This document shows, piece after piece, positions 7,892 to 16,706 of a stretch of 64,000 nucleotides of DNA (positions are counted from its first letter, which is position 1; every line of letters starts with the position of its first letter). The position numbers were made by a program, and so were the translations under genes. Below the pieces are notes generated by a model that worked only from the letters and a program-made list of their open reading frames with translations, searched no databases and had not been told where the DNA came from. This DNA is from Cohnella sp. CFH 77786 (GTDB taxonomy: Bacteria > Bacillota > Bacilli > Paenibacillales > Paenibacillaceae), in NCBI RefSeq assembly GCF_019400745.1, contig NZ_WJIB01000005.1, positions 248,001 to 312,000 on the forward strand, read 5' to 3'.

Positions 7892-9499
7892 ATGCCGACC
7901 GTCTCCGAAGCCATCCTGGAACAGCTCCGTTTATGGGGAGTCAAACGAATATACGGGGTCGTCGGAGACGCGATATTCGGATGGATGGATGCCATCGCCA
8001 AGCAGAACGAGATTCGGTTTATTTCGGTCAAACACGAGTCGGTTGCCGCCATGATGGCATCGGCAGAAGCCAAATGCACGGGAAAACTCGGCGTCTGCGC
8101 CGCGCAGATGGGGCCGGGCCTCGCGAATTTGTTGAACGGTTTGGGCGACGCTTATCTGGACGGTTGTCCTGTTCTTGCGATTACTGGACAAGCCCCTCTA
8201 AGCCAAATCGGCACGAGTTACAAGCAATTCATCAACCAGCAGGAGCTTGTCCGCGCATTGACGGGATATACGCAATTGGTCGTTCATCCCGAAGCGGTTA
8301 TGCCTGCGTTGTCGACGGCGATTCAAACTTCGATGGCGATGGAGACAGTATCGCATCTGACCCTTCCGGCAGATCTCTTCACGATGCCGATTCGGAGCCG
8401 GCCATACGAACCGATCGTCCCATCGGGCGGCGTGCCGTGCCGGGAACGGGTTCAACAAGCGCTTGGCATCATGCGGCAGGCTAAACGTCCCATGATGTTG
8501 ATTGGCAACCAAGCAAGACCCGCGGCGGCGGAGATGATGCGATTGGCCGAAATTTGGGGGTGCGGGATTGCCTTCGCGTACGGGGCCAAGGGAGTCGTCC
8601 CCGATGATTTTCCGTTCGGATTGGGAGGGCTCGGCGAAGGCGGAAACCCGTATCTTCCGGGGCGCTTCAGGGAAGCGGATGCCGTGCTGGCGATCGGAAC
8701 CTCCTGGTGGCCGGAAAGCGACACCCCGTCGGAGGCGCGAGTAATCCGCATTGTCCGGCATGAGCAGGAGCTAGGGATCGGCATACCCGCGGAATGCGGC
8801 CTCGTCGGGGACATCCGGAAGATCCTGGACCAGCTCGCGATACCGATGCAGCGCGAACGTTCGGACCCCGCGTGGGTCCTTCAAATCGAACAATGCAAGC
8901 GGACTTGGGAAGATCAAAACGAAGCGGAAGGGAAGGTTCCGGGGTTCCCGCTTCATCCTTCCCGAATCGTTCGAGCGATCGAGAAACGGGTTTCGCCCGA
9001 TGCGATCATCGCTTTGGACGAAGGCGACTCCACGTTGTGGTTTCTCCGCAACTTCCGCGCCAAGCATCAGCACGTCCTTCTGTCCGGCCGCTGGAGAACG
9101 ATGGGATTCGGTCTTCCCGCAGCCATGGCTTCAAAATTCTGTTATCCGGACCGGCAGGTGCTCTGTCTGACGGGGGACGGCGGCTTGGGCATGGTGATGG
9201 CCGATCTGTTGACGGCCGCGCGGTATCGGCTGCCGATCGCGGTGATCGTCTTCCGTAACGATACCTTGCAAATGGAACGCAACAAGATGGAGAAGAAGGG
9301 ACTGCGTCCGGAAGGAACGGATATCGTCAACCCGGATTATGTAAAGCTAGCGGAATCCTGCGGATGGGACGGCCTCCGGGTGCAATCCCCGGAGAAACTG
9401 GAAGAGGCGCTGCAGACGTCTTTGACGAGCGTTCGCCCCGTGCTGCTGGATGTCCCTGCGGCTCAGGCGGTGTACCCCGGCTACCCGAAAACGAATTAA
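7892..9499 (+). CDS. Thiamine-diphosphate enzyme, pyruvate oxidase (PoxB/YdaP) type
   Basis: This 535-residue enzyme has the full three-domain layout. The PYR domain carries the catalytic glutamate in VKHESVAAM (Glu49). A central domain follows, and the PP domain has the cofactor motif TGDGGLGMVMADLL with a downstream Asn (VFRNDTLQ) near residues 427-455. Sequence style is that of PoxB and Bacillus YdaP, which decarboxylate pyruvate to acetate; whether this one uses quinone or oxygen is unknown. The start is fixed by GGAGGGAG nine bases upstream. The dehydrogenase gene follows 13-16 bases later. The pair resembles the general-stress genes ydaP and ydaD of Bacillus subtilis. Confidence 0.85.
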   Translation: MPTVSEAILEQLRLWGVKRIYGVVGDAIFGWMDAIAKQNEIRFISVKHESVAAMMASAEAKCTGKLGVCAAQMGPGLANLLNGLGDAYLDGCPVLAITGQAPLSQIGTSYKQFINQQELVRALTGYTQLVVHPEAVMPALSTAIQTSMAMETVSHLTLPADLFTMPIRSRPYEPIVPSGGVPCRERVQQALGIMRQAKRPMMLIGNQARPAAAEMMRLAEIWGCGIAFAYGAKGVVPDDFPFGLGGLGEGGNPYLPGRFREADAVLAIGTSWWPESDTPSEARVIRIVRHEQELGIGIPAECGLVGDIRKILDQLAIPMQRERSDPAWVLQIEQCKRTWEDQNEAEGKVPGFPLHPSRIVRAIEKRVSPDAIIALDEGDSTLWFLRNFRAKHQHVLLSGRWRTMGFGLPAAMASKFCYPDRQVLCLTGDGGLGMVMADLLTAARYRLPIAVIVFRNDTLQMERNKMEKKGLRPEGTDIVNPDYVKLAESCGWDGLRVQSPEKLEEALQTSLTSVRPVLLDVPAAQAVYPGYPKTN

Positions 9500-9515
9500 G
9501 GAGAAGATCAAGGTG

Positions 9516-10391
9516 ATGTCAACTTTATCGCAAACCGCGCCAATGCCGCCTTTTCCCCCTCAGCATCAAGATCAACAGCCCGGAATCGAGTCGCGGATGA
9601 CGCCAAGGCCGGAGTTCGATGATTCCCGCTACTCCGGGAGCGGGAAACTGCAGGACAAGGTCGCGATCATTACCGGGGGAGACAGCGGGCAAGGACGCGC
9701 GATCGCGGTGGCTTTCGCCAAGGAAGGCGCAGACGTCTCCATCGTCTATTTGAATGAGCACTCGGATGCGGAAGAGACGAAACAAGCCGTGGAACGGAAG
9801 GGGAGGCGTTGTCTGTGCATCGCGGGAGACGTTGGTGAGGAGGATTTCTGCAGGCACGCCGTAGAACAGACCGTAATGGAATACGGCAGATTGGACATCC
9901 TCGTGAACAATGCGGCGGAGCAGCATGTGCAGAATCGGCTGGAAGATATCACGGCCGAGCAAATGGAAAAAACGTTCCGAACCAATTTCTACTCCGTTTT
10001 CTACTTCACCCAAGCCGCACTGCCGCACCTCAGACCCGGGAGCACGATCATCAATGCCGCATCTCTGACCGCCTATGAGGGGAACGAGCAGCTGATGGAT
10101 TATTCCGCCACCAAGGGGGCCATCGTCGCCTTTACGCGATCCCTCTCCAAATCGTTGCTCCCCCGTGGAATTCGAGTAAACGGAGTTTGCCCCGGGAACA
10201 TCTGGACACCCCTGATTCCCGCTTCGTTTCCCGCGGAACAGGTCGCCCAATGGGGGGCCAGAACCCCCATGCAACGGGCGGGTCAACCCCGCGAGATCGC
10301 ACCGGCCTATGTGTTTCTCGCCTCGGAGGACTCGTCATATATGTCCGGGCATTTCCTGCACCTGAACGGAGGAATCGTGATAAACGGATAA
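9516..10391 (+). CDS. Short-chain dehydrogenase, general-stress (YdaD/YhdF) type
   Basis: The 291-residue protein has a proline-rich N-terminal tail (PPFPPQHQDQQPGIESRM) typical of the YdaD/YhdF subgroup. It then has a Rossmann fold with IITGGDSGQGRAIA (an unusual Gln where most have Ile), the NNAAEQH motif, a catalytic Ser in INAASLTAYEG and the YSATKGA Tyr-x-x-x-Lys. It should be an NAD(P)-dependent oxidoreductase of unknown substrate. A GTG one codon upstream (9513) is an equally possible start; the ribosome site is AAGGAG at 9498. Co-transcription with the upstream TPP enzyme is likely. Confidence 0.87.
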   Translation: MSTLSQTAPMPPFPPQHQDQQPGIESRMTPRPEFDDSRYSGSGKLQDKVAIITGGDSGQGRAIAVAFAKEGADVSIVYLNEHSDAEETKQAVERKGRRCLCIAGDVGEEDFCRHAVEQTVMEYGRLDILVNNAAEQHVQNRLEDITAEQMEKTFRTNFYSVFYFTQAALPHLRPGSTIINAASLTAYEGNEQLMDYSATKGAIVAFTRSLSKSLLPRGIRVNGVCPGNIWTPLIPASFPAEQVAQWGARTPMQRAGQPREIAPAYVFLASEDSSYMSGHFLHLNGGIVING

Positions 10392-10447
10392 CAGCCGCTT
10401 GCAAATGTGAGCTATACTGGAGTCAGATCACTTTGATGAGGTGCAAG

Positions 10448-10846
10448 ATGAGCGACTCCCGTACGTTTGACAAGTTGCAAAGAAAGGCGCGCGAAATCAA
10501 ACGGAATCTTTTCGTCCTGTTCCTGGCCTATCAAGATCCGAGAGTATCCTGGTTCGCCAAATGTATTGCGGTATGCGTCGTAGCCTATGCGTTCAGCCCC
10601 ATTGACTTGATCCCCGATTTCATCCCCGTCTTGGGATACTTGGACGATCTGATCTTGGTTCCCCTGGGCATCGCTCTGGCTTTAAGAATGATACCGCCTG
10701 CCGTTATTGAAGAATGCCGAGCCAAAGCCGAAGAAATCCGTTCGGGCGGAAAACCGAAAAACTGGATCGCGGGCGCACTCATCGTTGCCGTCTGGCTTCT
10801 GTTAGGATTCTGGCTCGGAACCGAGCTTTACGAGGCTTTCAGATAG
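10448..10846 (+). CDS. DUF1232 (YkvA-like) membrane protein
   Basis: The 132-residue protein carries the DUF1232 signature AYAFSPIDLIPDFIPVLGYLDDLILVP inside a hydrophobic hairpin, and a second membrane segment near the C-terminus (ALIVAVWLLLGFWLG). Family members are small membrane proteins without a known biochemical role. GAGGTG at 10438-10443 supports ATG 10448; an ATG at 10436 in the same frame is less well placed. It lies 56 bases after the dehydrogenase and is followed by a strong terminator. Confidence 0.83.
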   Translation: MSDSRTFDKLQRKAREIKRNLFVLFLAYQDPRVSWFAKCIAVCVVAYAFSPIDLIPDFIPVLGYLDDLILVPLGIALALRMIPPAVIEECRAKAEEIRSGGKPKNWIAGALIVAVWLLLGFWLGTELYEAFR

Positions 10847-10884
10847 GCGGAAATCCTTCACAGCGGAATCGAAGGATAAAACAC

Positions 10885-10917
10885 GAAGAGTCGGCTGAAG
10901 CGGCCGACTCTTCTCTT
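10885..10917 (+). terminator. Strong Rho-independent terminator
   Basis: An 11-bp perfect stem GAAGAGTCGGC / GCCGACTCTTC (10885-10913) is followed by TCTTTG. It ends the plus-strand DUF1232 transcript and lies just beyond the 3' end of the convergent DUF1259 gene. Confidence 0.8.
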
Positions 10918-10919
10918 TG

Positions 10920-11351
10920 TTACTTTTTGAGAATGATCCGAGGACGAACGATCTTGGTCGTCAAGACATCCAAAGCATCCCTTGCTTCCCGGGCAAAAGT
11001 TAACGGACGCTCTTTTTTTTCGAAATGAATGTACCAAATATTCGGATTCGTGAACAGCCAATGGTTGTGCAGAGCCGTCACCAGAATGCCATGCTCACGC
11101 AGTTTCGTAATAAAACGGTTGATCTCGCCGGTCAGAATCACGGTTTCTCCCAGACATAAAGCTTTCCCGTCCCGACCTATGCTTTCGAAGGAGAATGCTT
11201 GAGGAATGGCCAGAAACGACTTGGAAGGCTTGCCTAAAATCGTCGGCTTGATGTTGTTTCTGACTCTTGAAGCCGTGCATACCCCGTTGATCACCATAGG
11301 TTGAGCTCCAAGAATGGCGGCGAATTTCCGGCAAAGCGGGCTTACTCCCAT
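10920..11351 (-). CDS. DUF1259 (LppY/LpqO-type) protein
   Basis: This 143-residue protein matches DUF1259. It has a glycine-rich start, GETVILTGEINRFITKLREHGI and then TALHNHWLFTNPNIWYIHFE, whose His residues are the most conserved part of the family. The function of the family is unknown. No lipoprotein signal is present, so unlike LppY it should stay in the cytoplasm. GGGAGGA lies six bases before the ATG. It is convergent with the DUF1232 gene. Confidence 0.82.
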   Translation of the reverse strand: MGVSPLCRKFAAILGAQPMVINGVCTASRVRNNIKPTILGKPSKSFLAIPQAFSFESIGRDGKALCLGETVILTGEINRFITKLREHGILVTALHNHWLFTNPNIWYIHFEKKERPLTFAREARDALDVLTTKIVRPRIILKK

Positions 11352-11528
11352 GCTTCATCCTCCCTGTGATGATAATCCATCCAACTTATGTGGAAAGCAT
11401 AGCAAGAGACAGAGACATCTGACCGCTTCAGAGGCACTTTGGGCATTCACCTGTCCGGTATTCGTGAGATCACGCTTTATTTGGTGAGTGCATACGATAC
11501 TCCAGATTTGCTTACGAAAGGATCTAAC

Positions 11529-11900
11529 ATGAGAAAAAGGAAATCCAAACGGTTCAAAAACCGCCGGCAGATTTATTACGTCCATAATCCAAATGTATCG
11601 GAGCTTCATTGGCTGGATGAATTCCACAAAACCGATCAGCAACAGGCGGGGAGTATCGAAGCTGAGCAAGCTCCGCTCCTTGATCGGGCAGCTGCAGAAG
11701 GCATTGACGGTCAGGGTTCCACGGCGGATCCGGAAACGGTCGAGCCGGCATCCATGCTGCAGGACCCTGACCATGCCGCGACGATCGTTAAAATAGCCAC
11801 GGTGCGGTTAGATGAAAAGCAGGAAGCGGATGAGGGCTTATCCAAAGATGTTTTGGATCCCGAACTTCAGAACGAATCTGACAGAAGAGACGACCTGTGA
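11529..11900 (+). CDS. Hypothetical basic-then-acidic protein
   Basis: The 123-residue product begins with a strongly basic stretch (MRKRKSKRFKNRRQIYYVHN) and turns acidic toward the C-terminus (RLDEKQEADEGLSKDVLDPELQ). It has no membrane segment and is probably partly disordered. I recognise no family. The start at 11529 follows AAAGGA at a good distance; 30 more in-frame codons exist upstream but lack a ribosome site. The stop codon lies inside the following terminator hairpin, which supports it being a real gene. Confidence 0.6.
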   Translation: MRKRKSKRFKNRRQIYYVHNPNVSELHWLDEFHKTDQQQAGSIEAEQAPLLDRAAAEGIDGQGSTADPETVEPASMLQDPDHAATIVKIATVRLDEKQEADEGLSKDVLDPELQNESDRRDDL

Positions 11901-11919
11901 ATGAGGCCGTCTCTTTCTT
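11886..11919 (+). terminator. Terminator overlapping the stop codon of the preceding gene
   Basis: AGAGACGACC (11886-11895) pairs with GGCCGTCTCT (11905-11914) with one mismatch and is followed by TTTCTT. The TGA stop of the upstream gene is in the loop. Confidence 0.7.
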
Positions 11920-12058
11920 GTCGCGGCGCGGGGTGAAATCCGTTCCGGACGATCGTTCGCTGCACTTTTCCGGAACGCAACATCCGCTTGCGAAATTCCG
12001 TTGCGTATGAAAATAATAGGTACATAACGGCGAATTCGAGACTGAAGGAGGTAGTCGC

Positions 12059-12367
12059 ATGCGAAAGAGCATCGAAAATTTCAAGGAACTGCTGGTCAAA
12101 GAAAATAAGCTTGCGGGACATGAAGACGTGTTGCTTGCTTTCGATCACTTGCTGGATCTGGTGGACGAGCACGAGGAGCAGCACCGGATCGAGGTCGGTG
12201 TTCGCAGCCTGAACAAGGAAAAAACAAAAGGCGAAGTAGAAGCGGCGATTCGCGAGGAGGACCTGTTTTTCCGCAAAGCCATTTATACGGTCATTGAGCG
12301 CACGATCGCGGACTTGGTTAACAGAGGCAACAAGGAATGGCATCGATTCTATGACCGCGTGGAATGA
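12059..12367 (+). CDS. Hypothetical small helical protein
   Basis: This 102-residue, highly charged protein is probably all helical (IENFKELLVKENKLAGHEDV, then DLVDEHEEQHRIEVG). It has no signal peptide or membrane segment. An excellent AAGGAGGT precedes the ATG by six bases and a strong terminator follows, so it is very likely expressed. I do not recognise the family. Confidence 0.68.
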   Translation: MRKSIENFKELLVKENKLAGHEDVLLAFDHLLDLVDEHEEQHRIEVGVRSLNKEKTKGEVEAAIREEDLFFRKAIYTVIERTIADLVNRGNKEWHRFYDRVE

Positions 12368-12378
12368 ATATTTAAGCG

Positions 12379-12419
12379 GCGGCATCTTCCCGATCCTAAC
12401 GCGGGGGATGCCGTTTTTT
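12379..12419 (+). terminator. Rho-independent terminator
   Basis: CGGCATC-TT-CCCG pairs with CGGG-GG-GATGCCG (T-G wobble pairs in the middle) and is followed by six T residues. Confidence 0.8.
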
Positions 12420-12506
12420 GTTAGGTTCACTCCGCTGGGTTCGGATATTCATGAAACGTGGTTTGGTTGCGCGGAGTATAACTAAGTAAGGGGGTTGATG
12501 CTGTCC

Positions 12507-12953
12507 ATGAAAATGAAACTTGCGCTCATTCTAGTGGTAACGGCGATCATGACGGGATGCTCGGCGGTCGAGCAAATCGACAGATCGGTGAACTATGCCG
12601 GCGAAGCTGCAACGTATGTAGAGGAGGCAGGCGAGTTTGCACGGAGACTGCCCGACATGGCACAGGAGGCGATGACAGATCCTGAGCTGAAGGAGAAGCT
12701 GGTCTCGGAACTTGAGGCCATGAAGACGAGGGCGGCCGACTTCAATGCGCTGGAAGCGCCTGAAATTGCAGCGAAAGTCCATACGAAGCTTCAGGAATAC
12801 AACGCGGCCTTACAAAAGGAGATTGATCAGGTTCTGAGCGGATTGCTGGAGGATATCCCGGCGGTACAGGCGGTTCGGGAGTCCGGGATGGTGCAAACGC
12901 TGACCGGCCTGACGGAGATGATGGAGCAGATCAGTCGTTTAGGCGGTTCTTAA
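12507..12953 (+). CDS. DUF6376-like lipoprotein
   Basis: The product of about 148 residues has a short type II signal peptide ending in the lipobox IMTGC, so the mature protein is lipid-anchored outside the membrane. The rest is helical and amphipathic (EEAGEFARRLPDMAQEAM, then LEAMKTRAADFNALEAPEI). Small lipoproteins of this layout in Bacillus-like species are grouped as DUF6376; the role is unknown. AAGGGGG lies 12 bases before ATG 12507; in-frame TTG 12495 and ATG 12498 are possible but sit almost on the ribosome site. It stands alone between two terminators. Confidence 0.7.
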   Translation: MKMKLALILVVTAIMTGCSAVEQIDRSVNYAGEAATYVEEAGEFARRLPDMAQEAMTDPELKEKLVSELEAMKTRAADFNALEAPEIAAKVHTKLQEYNAALQKEIDQVLSGLLEDIPAVQAVRESGMVQTLTGLTEMMEQISRLGGS

Positions 12954-12967
12954 GCTGCCGTACGATC

Positions 12968-13000
12968 ATGAAAAATCCGCGCGCTGCGCGGATTTTTCAT
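12968..13000. terminator. Bidirectional terminator with a 15-bp perfect stem
   Basis: ATGAAAAATCCGCGC pairs perfectly with GCGCGGATTTTTCAT around GCT. It carries A5 before and T5 after the G+C-rich core, so it can act on both strands. Confidence 0.8.
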
Positions 13001-13134
13001 TTTATGTTGCTGTCGAGAACATGGCAGGTAACGTGCAACTACAAGTACTTGCGTTATTCGACACGTTTGGGCATCATGGAATGAAAGCCATTCTTATCAT
13101 TTATCTACGCAATAGAAAAGGGAGTTTAGACGAA

Positions 13135-13566
13135 ATGGAGCACAACCACGAACGCTTTTTGCTGCAGGATGAGGAGCATTACCAAAATACGATGTTCGGT
13201 GCGCTCGGCATGAGAATGATCGAAGTCACGCCCGATTGCGTGGTGGCGACCATGCCGGTGAATGCGGCAACACGTCAATATTTCGGCGTACTCCACGGCG
13301 GCGCCTCGGTTGCGTTGGCTGAAACCGTTGCGAGCGTAGGCACTTACCATCAGATCGACAAAGAGACACAGGTTGCCGTAGGGATGGAAATTAACGCGAA
13401 TCACCTTCGAAGCAAGAAGGACGGAATCGTGACGGCGACCGCAACGCCATTCCATAAAGGTCGCACAACCATGGTTTGGGATATCCGGATCACCGATGAA
13501 GATAACCGGCTGATTTGCATCTCACGCTGTACCGTAGCCATCGTCCCGAGACAAAACGGGAAATAA
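13135..13566 (+). CDS. Hotdog-fold thioesterase (MenI/YuxO or PaaI type)
   Basis: The 143-residue protein has the hotdog thioesterase core: FGVLHGGASVALAETVAS, with the catalytic Glu in the ALAET context, and later KGRTTMVWDIRITDED. This subgroup hydrolyses aromatic acyl-CoA esters such as 1,4-dihydroxy-2-naphthoyl-CoA; the substrate here is not proven. Start 13135 is preceded by GGGAG. An in-frame reading 38 codons longer begins near 13021, but it runs out of the upstream terminator region and lacks a good ribosome site. Its last 45 bases overlap the 3' end of the convergent MFS gene. Confidence 0.82.
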   Translation: MEHNHERFLLQDEEHYQNTMFGALGMRMIEVTPDCVVATMPVNAATRQYFGVLHGGASVALAETVASVGTYHQIDKETQVAVGMEINANHLRSKKDGIVTATATPFHKGRTTMVWDIRITDEDNRLICISRCTVAIVPRQNGK

Positions 13567-14919
13567 TCGATTGTGAATCACGATTAAGGACAATGCGAGA
13601 ATCGTGAGAAGGATCCCCAGCCATCGGAAACCTCCGAAGCTGAAATCCCCCCCCATTACGAGGCCCGTCAACAACGAAGAGAGAATAGCTCCCAGGTTTC
13701 TTGACGTACTGAATAATCCGGATGCTACGCCGATGATTTCTTTGGGTGTGCTTTTGAACAAGGCCGCTTGCATTCCGACATTGTTCAAACCGTTGGCAAT
13801 ACCAAATGCAACTAAAGCTAAACAAACGCTGATAACCGGGGAAGATGGATTCCATGTCGCGATCCATGCAGACCCCAATGTCATCAGAATTGCGGACAAG
13901 AGCAACGCCGGCTTGGGGCCTGATTTGTCGATCCATCGTCCTGCCAGCGGAGAAGCAACGAGCGAGCACAAGCCTAAGCTTAGCATCAGTATCCCCGTGT
14001 GAATCCCGCTGACATGACGTACCGTTTGCAAGTAGAACGGAAGCCCGAAAAAAAGCGAGTAAAAAAGCACGTTTGCGAGCATGAATCCGACATTGACCCA
14101 AGTCATCTCAGGATGTTTCGCGAATGTGCGCAAAGGTATGAACGGCGATGTCGTTCTTAACTCATGTCGTACGAAAGCCGCAAGCAGCACGAGGCCGATC
14201 AACCCGACGATCATATGCCGCCACGAAAAATACCCGGACGATTTTGCCGAGAGGAATCCAGTTAGCAAGGCAGTCAGACCCGCTGCGAATAGCAGGATCC
14301 CTGACGCATCCATCCATTCCCGCCATTTGCGCAAGGAAGCTCGGCGTACAACGGATGCTGGCGTTTCTTCCTTAGGAATCATTCTCCAGGAGAAGATAAA
14401 GCTCGCCGCCACGAACGGAATATTGACGAAAAAAATAGCGGGCCAGTCCCACCAGTGAATCAATACGCCGCCAATAAAGGGTCCCATCGCTGCCGCTCCG
14501 GATTGGAAAATGGACAAAACGGACAGCGCGGTCGCTTGCTTCTCGGTAATATGAACTCGAACGATGGCCATTCCAACCGCAATCATCATGCCGGTTCCGA
14601 TGGATTGCACGATACGGAACACGATAAGCCACGTAAAGTTGGGAGAAAACGGAGCCCATAAAGAGGCAACGAACGCGACGACAAGCCCCGTGAGGAATAT
14701 CTTCCTGCGGCCGAATATGTCGCTGGCCTTTCCCATGACGGGTTGAGCGATCGAACTTGCCATGTAGAAGCTGAAAACGATCCAGGAAACAACGGTAAAG
14801 TCGAGTCGGAACGCATTTTGCAGCCTGGGAAGAGCAACAGCGATCATCGAAGAATTCAATGGGTTTAATAGAATCCCCAGTCCAACGGAAATCATCAACC
14901 ACCTGCTGCGAACACCCAT
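13522..14919 (-). CDS. MFS drug-efflux-type transporter (DHA2-like)
   Basis: This 465-residue membrane protein has 12-14 helices. It has the MFS motif A-like GKASDIFGRRKIFLTG after helix 2 and the antiporter-type segment RIVQSIGTGMMIAVGMAIV. It should export small molecules by proton antiport. Start 14919 is supported by GGGGGG about eight bases upstream; 22 more in-frame codons exist but lack a ribosome site. It is divergent from a LysR regulator, a common arrangement in which the regulator controls the transporter. The 3' end overlaps the thioesterase gene tail to tail. Confidence 0.85.
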   Translation of the reverse strand: MGVRSRWLMISVGLGILLNPLNSSMIAVALPRLQNAFRLDFTVVSWIVFSFYMASSIAQPVMGKASDIFGRRKIFLTGLVVAFVASLWAPFSPNFTWLIVFRIVQSIGTGMMIAVGMAIVRVHITEKQATALSVLSIFQSGAAAMGPFIGGVLIHWWDWPAIFFVNIPFVAASFIFSWRMIPKEETPASVVRRASLRKWREWMDASGILLFAAGLTALLTGFLSAKSSGYFSWRHMIVGLIGLVLLAAFVRHELRTTSPFIPLRTFAKHPEMTWVNVGFMLANVLFYSLFFGLPFYLQTVRHVSGIHTGILMLSLGLCSLVASPLAGRWIDKSGPKPALLLSAILMTLGSAWIATWNPSSPVISVCLALVAFGIANGLNNVGMQAALFKSTPKEIIGVASGLFSTSRNLGAILSSLLTGLVMGGDFSFGGFRWLGILLTILALSLIVIHNRLFPVLSRDDGYGTA

Positions 14920-14970
14920 TTTCAAGTCCCCCCGCATCGTCGTTGAGGTCATCATACTTGAAATTGGATA

Positions 14971-14998
14971 TTTACTCCAACGCATTTTGTGCTATGAT
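14971..14998 (+). promoter_or_regulatory. Promoter of the LysR regulator gene
   Basis: TTTACT (14971-14976) and TATGAT (14993-14998) are 16 bases apart, 33 bases before the ATG. The 112-bp divergent region should also hold the LysR operator, which I could not define. Confidence 0.5.
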
Positions 14999-15031
14999 TT
15001 CATTGACTTGAGGGAATGAGGAGCGTGCAAA

Positions 15032-15907
15032 ATGGAACTGTTGCAACTGCAATATTTTCTCGAGGTAGCTCGGCTGGAGCACGTAACCGAAGCGGCGCGA
15101 AGTCTGCACGTGACTCAATCTTCGCTAAGCAAGACGATTCAGCGCTTGGAGGAGGATTTGGGTGTGCCTCTATTCGACCGGGTAGGGAGGAAGCTGCGAT
15201 TAAACGCGTTCGGAAACAGCTTCCTTCGCCGAGCGGAAAGGGCTTTGTTTGAACTGGAGCAGGGGAAGCAAGAGATTCGCGATCTGTCCAGTCCGGAGCA
15301 TGGTACGCTCAAATTGGCCGTTAATACCGCCGGCACGCTGCCCCATATCCTTCGAGAGTTTCGAAAAAAGCGGCCTCATATCCAATTTCTCGTGCAAATG
15401 TTGACCACGGAGGAAATGGTTTCGCTTCTCCACAGGGGGGAGGTCGATTTCTGCTTGTCCTCGCCTCCTATAGAGGAGGATGACATCGAATGTCAAATCG
15501 TGTTCCTCGACCCCATCCTCGTAGCCGTTCCGATGGGGCATCGGCTGGCAGGCCGAAGCAGCGTATCCTTGACCGAACTCAAGGATGAATGGTTTGTCGG
15601 TGTCAAGAAAGGCCACGGAACGCGCGATTTAGTGGACTCCGTATGCCAATCGGTTGGATTGTTTCCTAAATATGTGTATGAAGGAAATGAACCGGCAAGG
15701 CTAAGCTATCTTTTGGAAGCCGGAATCGGCATTGCCTTCATGCCAAGCACGGCGAGGAATTCGCGCGACTCCATCCATTATCTCGAAGTAGAGGGACAGG
15801 AATTGGTAAGAAAAATTGCATTATTGCGGCACGGAAGCCGGTACCTTTCACGGGCTGCTCTGGAATTCCGCGAGGTGGTTATCGAATACTTTGTAAATAA
15901 TCGGTAG
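15032..15907 (+). CDS. LysR-family transcriptional regulator
   Basis: The 291-residue protein has the N-terminal LysR helix-turn-helix (LQLQYFLEVARLEHVTEAARSLHVTQSSLSKTIQRLEEDLGVPLFDR, residues 3-49). The periplasmic-binding-like effector domain follows from about residue 90. GAGGAG precedes the ATG. It is divergent from the MFS transporter, which is its likely target. The effector cannot be told from the sequence. Confidence 0.88.
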   Translation: MELLQLQYFLEVARLEHVTEAARSLHVTQSSLSKTIQRLEEDLGVPLFDRVGRKLRLNAFGNSFLRRAERALFELEQGKQEIRDLSSPEHGTLKLAVNTAGTLPHILREFRKKRPHIQFLVQMLTTEEMVSLLHRGEVDFCLSSPPIEEDDIECQIVFLDPILVAVPMGHRLAGRSSVSLTELKDEWFVGVKKGHGTRDLVDSVCQSVGLFPKYVYEGNEPARLSYLLEAGIGIAFMPSTARNSRDSIHYLEVEGQELVRKIALLRHGSRYLSRAALEFREVVIEYFVNNR

Positions 15908-15935
15908 ATAGCTGGGGGATTAACCATTTAGAAGA

Positions 15936-16696
15936 ATGAAAACGCTTTTATTAGAAATGAGCTTACGGGCAAGGTTGACTTACTCCTATATCGCATTGAT
16001 CATTCTATCGCTTACGATCATGGGCGTCGGTTATGTCGCGAAAAGTTCGGACGTCATCCTCGAGAACGCAAGCGAAACTTCGCTCGGACTTGTCAAGATG
16101 AGCAATCAATCCATTGACGCCATATTGGCCCGGGTGGAACAAAGCGCCATTAATATGCATCTGGACGAAGACCTCTATGATTTTTTTAATACAACAAATC
16201 TGGCGGAAAAATTCCATAACAACGAGAATGACCGTAAGATTACCCGTATCCTGCAAAAATACTTTCCCTCCTCGGAGGATATGTTTTCGGTCAATCTGGT
16301 TACGAAAAAATACACCTTCGGACAGAATCCGAACTTCTGGATCCCCAAAACGGATTACTCGGATTCGAATATCTTTTGGATATTATGGAAACGATCCGGA
16401 TCAGCCGATCCAGGAATATGGAGGAGCTTTCGCTGGAAACGGTAGCCGCCCGCTTCTTCTTCAGTCCCAATTATTTGAGCATGCTGTTCAAAAATCACCT
16501 CGGTGTGACGTTTACGAAATATTTGTCCGAGGTCAGACTCAAGAAGTCTGCGGAGCTTCTCGAGCACCGCGACCTGAAAGTGTATGAGATCGCTGCAAAA
16601 ACCGGGTTCAAGGATGAGAAATATTTCCACCGCGTATTCAAGAGCAGATTCGGTCTCACCCCGGACGAGTACAGAAAGTATCAGCACCGAGGCTAA
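15936..16696 (+). pseudogene. Deletion-fused remnant of a YesM-type kinase and a YesN-type AraC regulator
   Basis: The first part (15936 to about 16370) encodes the N-terminus of a sensor histidine kinase: a membrane helix at residues 13-33 and the start of an extracellular Cache-type sensor. At about 16360-16400 the sequence passes abruptly, in another frame, into the C-terminal AraC DNA-binding domain of a response regulator (LSLETVAARFFFSPNYLSML, then YEIAAKTGFKDEKYFHRVFK), ending at 16696. The rest of the kinase and the receiver domain are missing. One internal deletion joining two adjacent genes explains this. The first ORF ends at 16445 with unrelated residues. The AraC fragment could be made from ATG 16376, but I see no ribosome site. 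Confidence 0.8.
15937..15950. promoter_or_regulatory. cre-like catabolite-control site over the start of the kinase remnant
   Basis: TGAAAACGCTTTTA matches 13 of 14 positions of the cre consensus TGWAANCGNTNWCA and covers the start codon. It suggests the lost system was under CcpA control. The match is seen; binding is inference. Confidence 0.45.
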
Positions 16697-16706
16697 GGTT
16701 CCGCTT

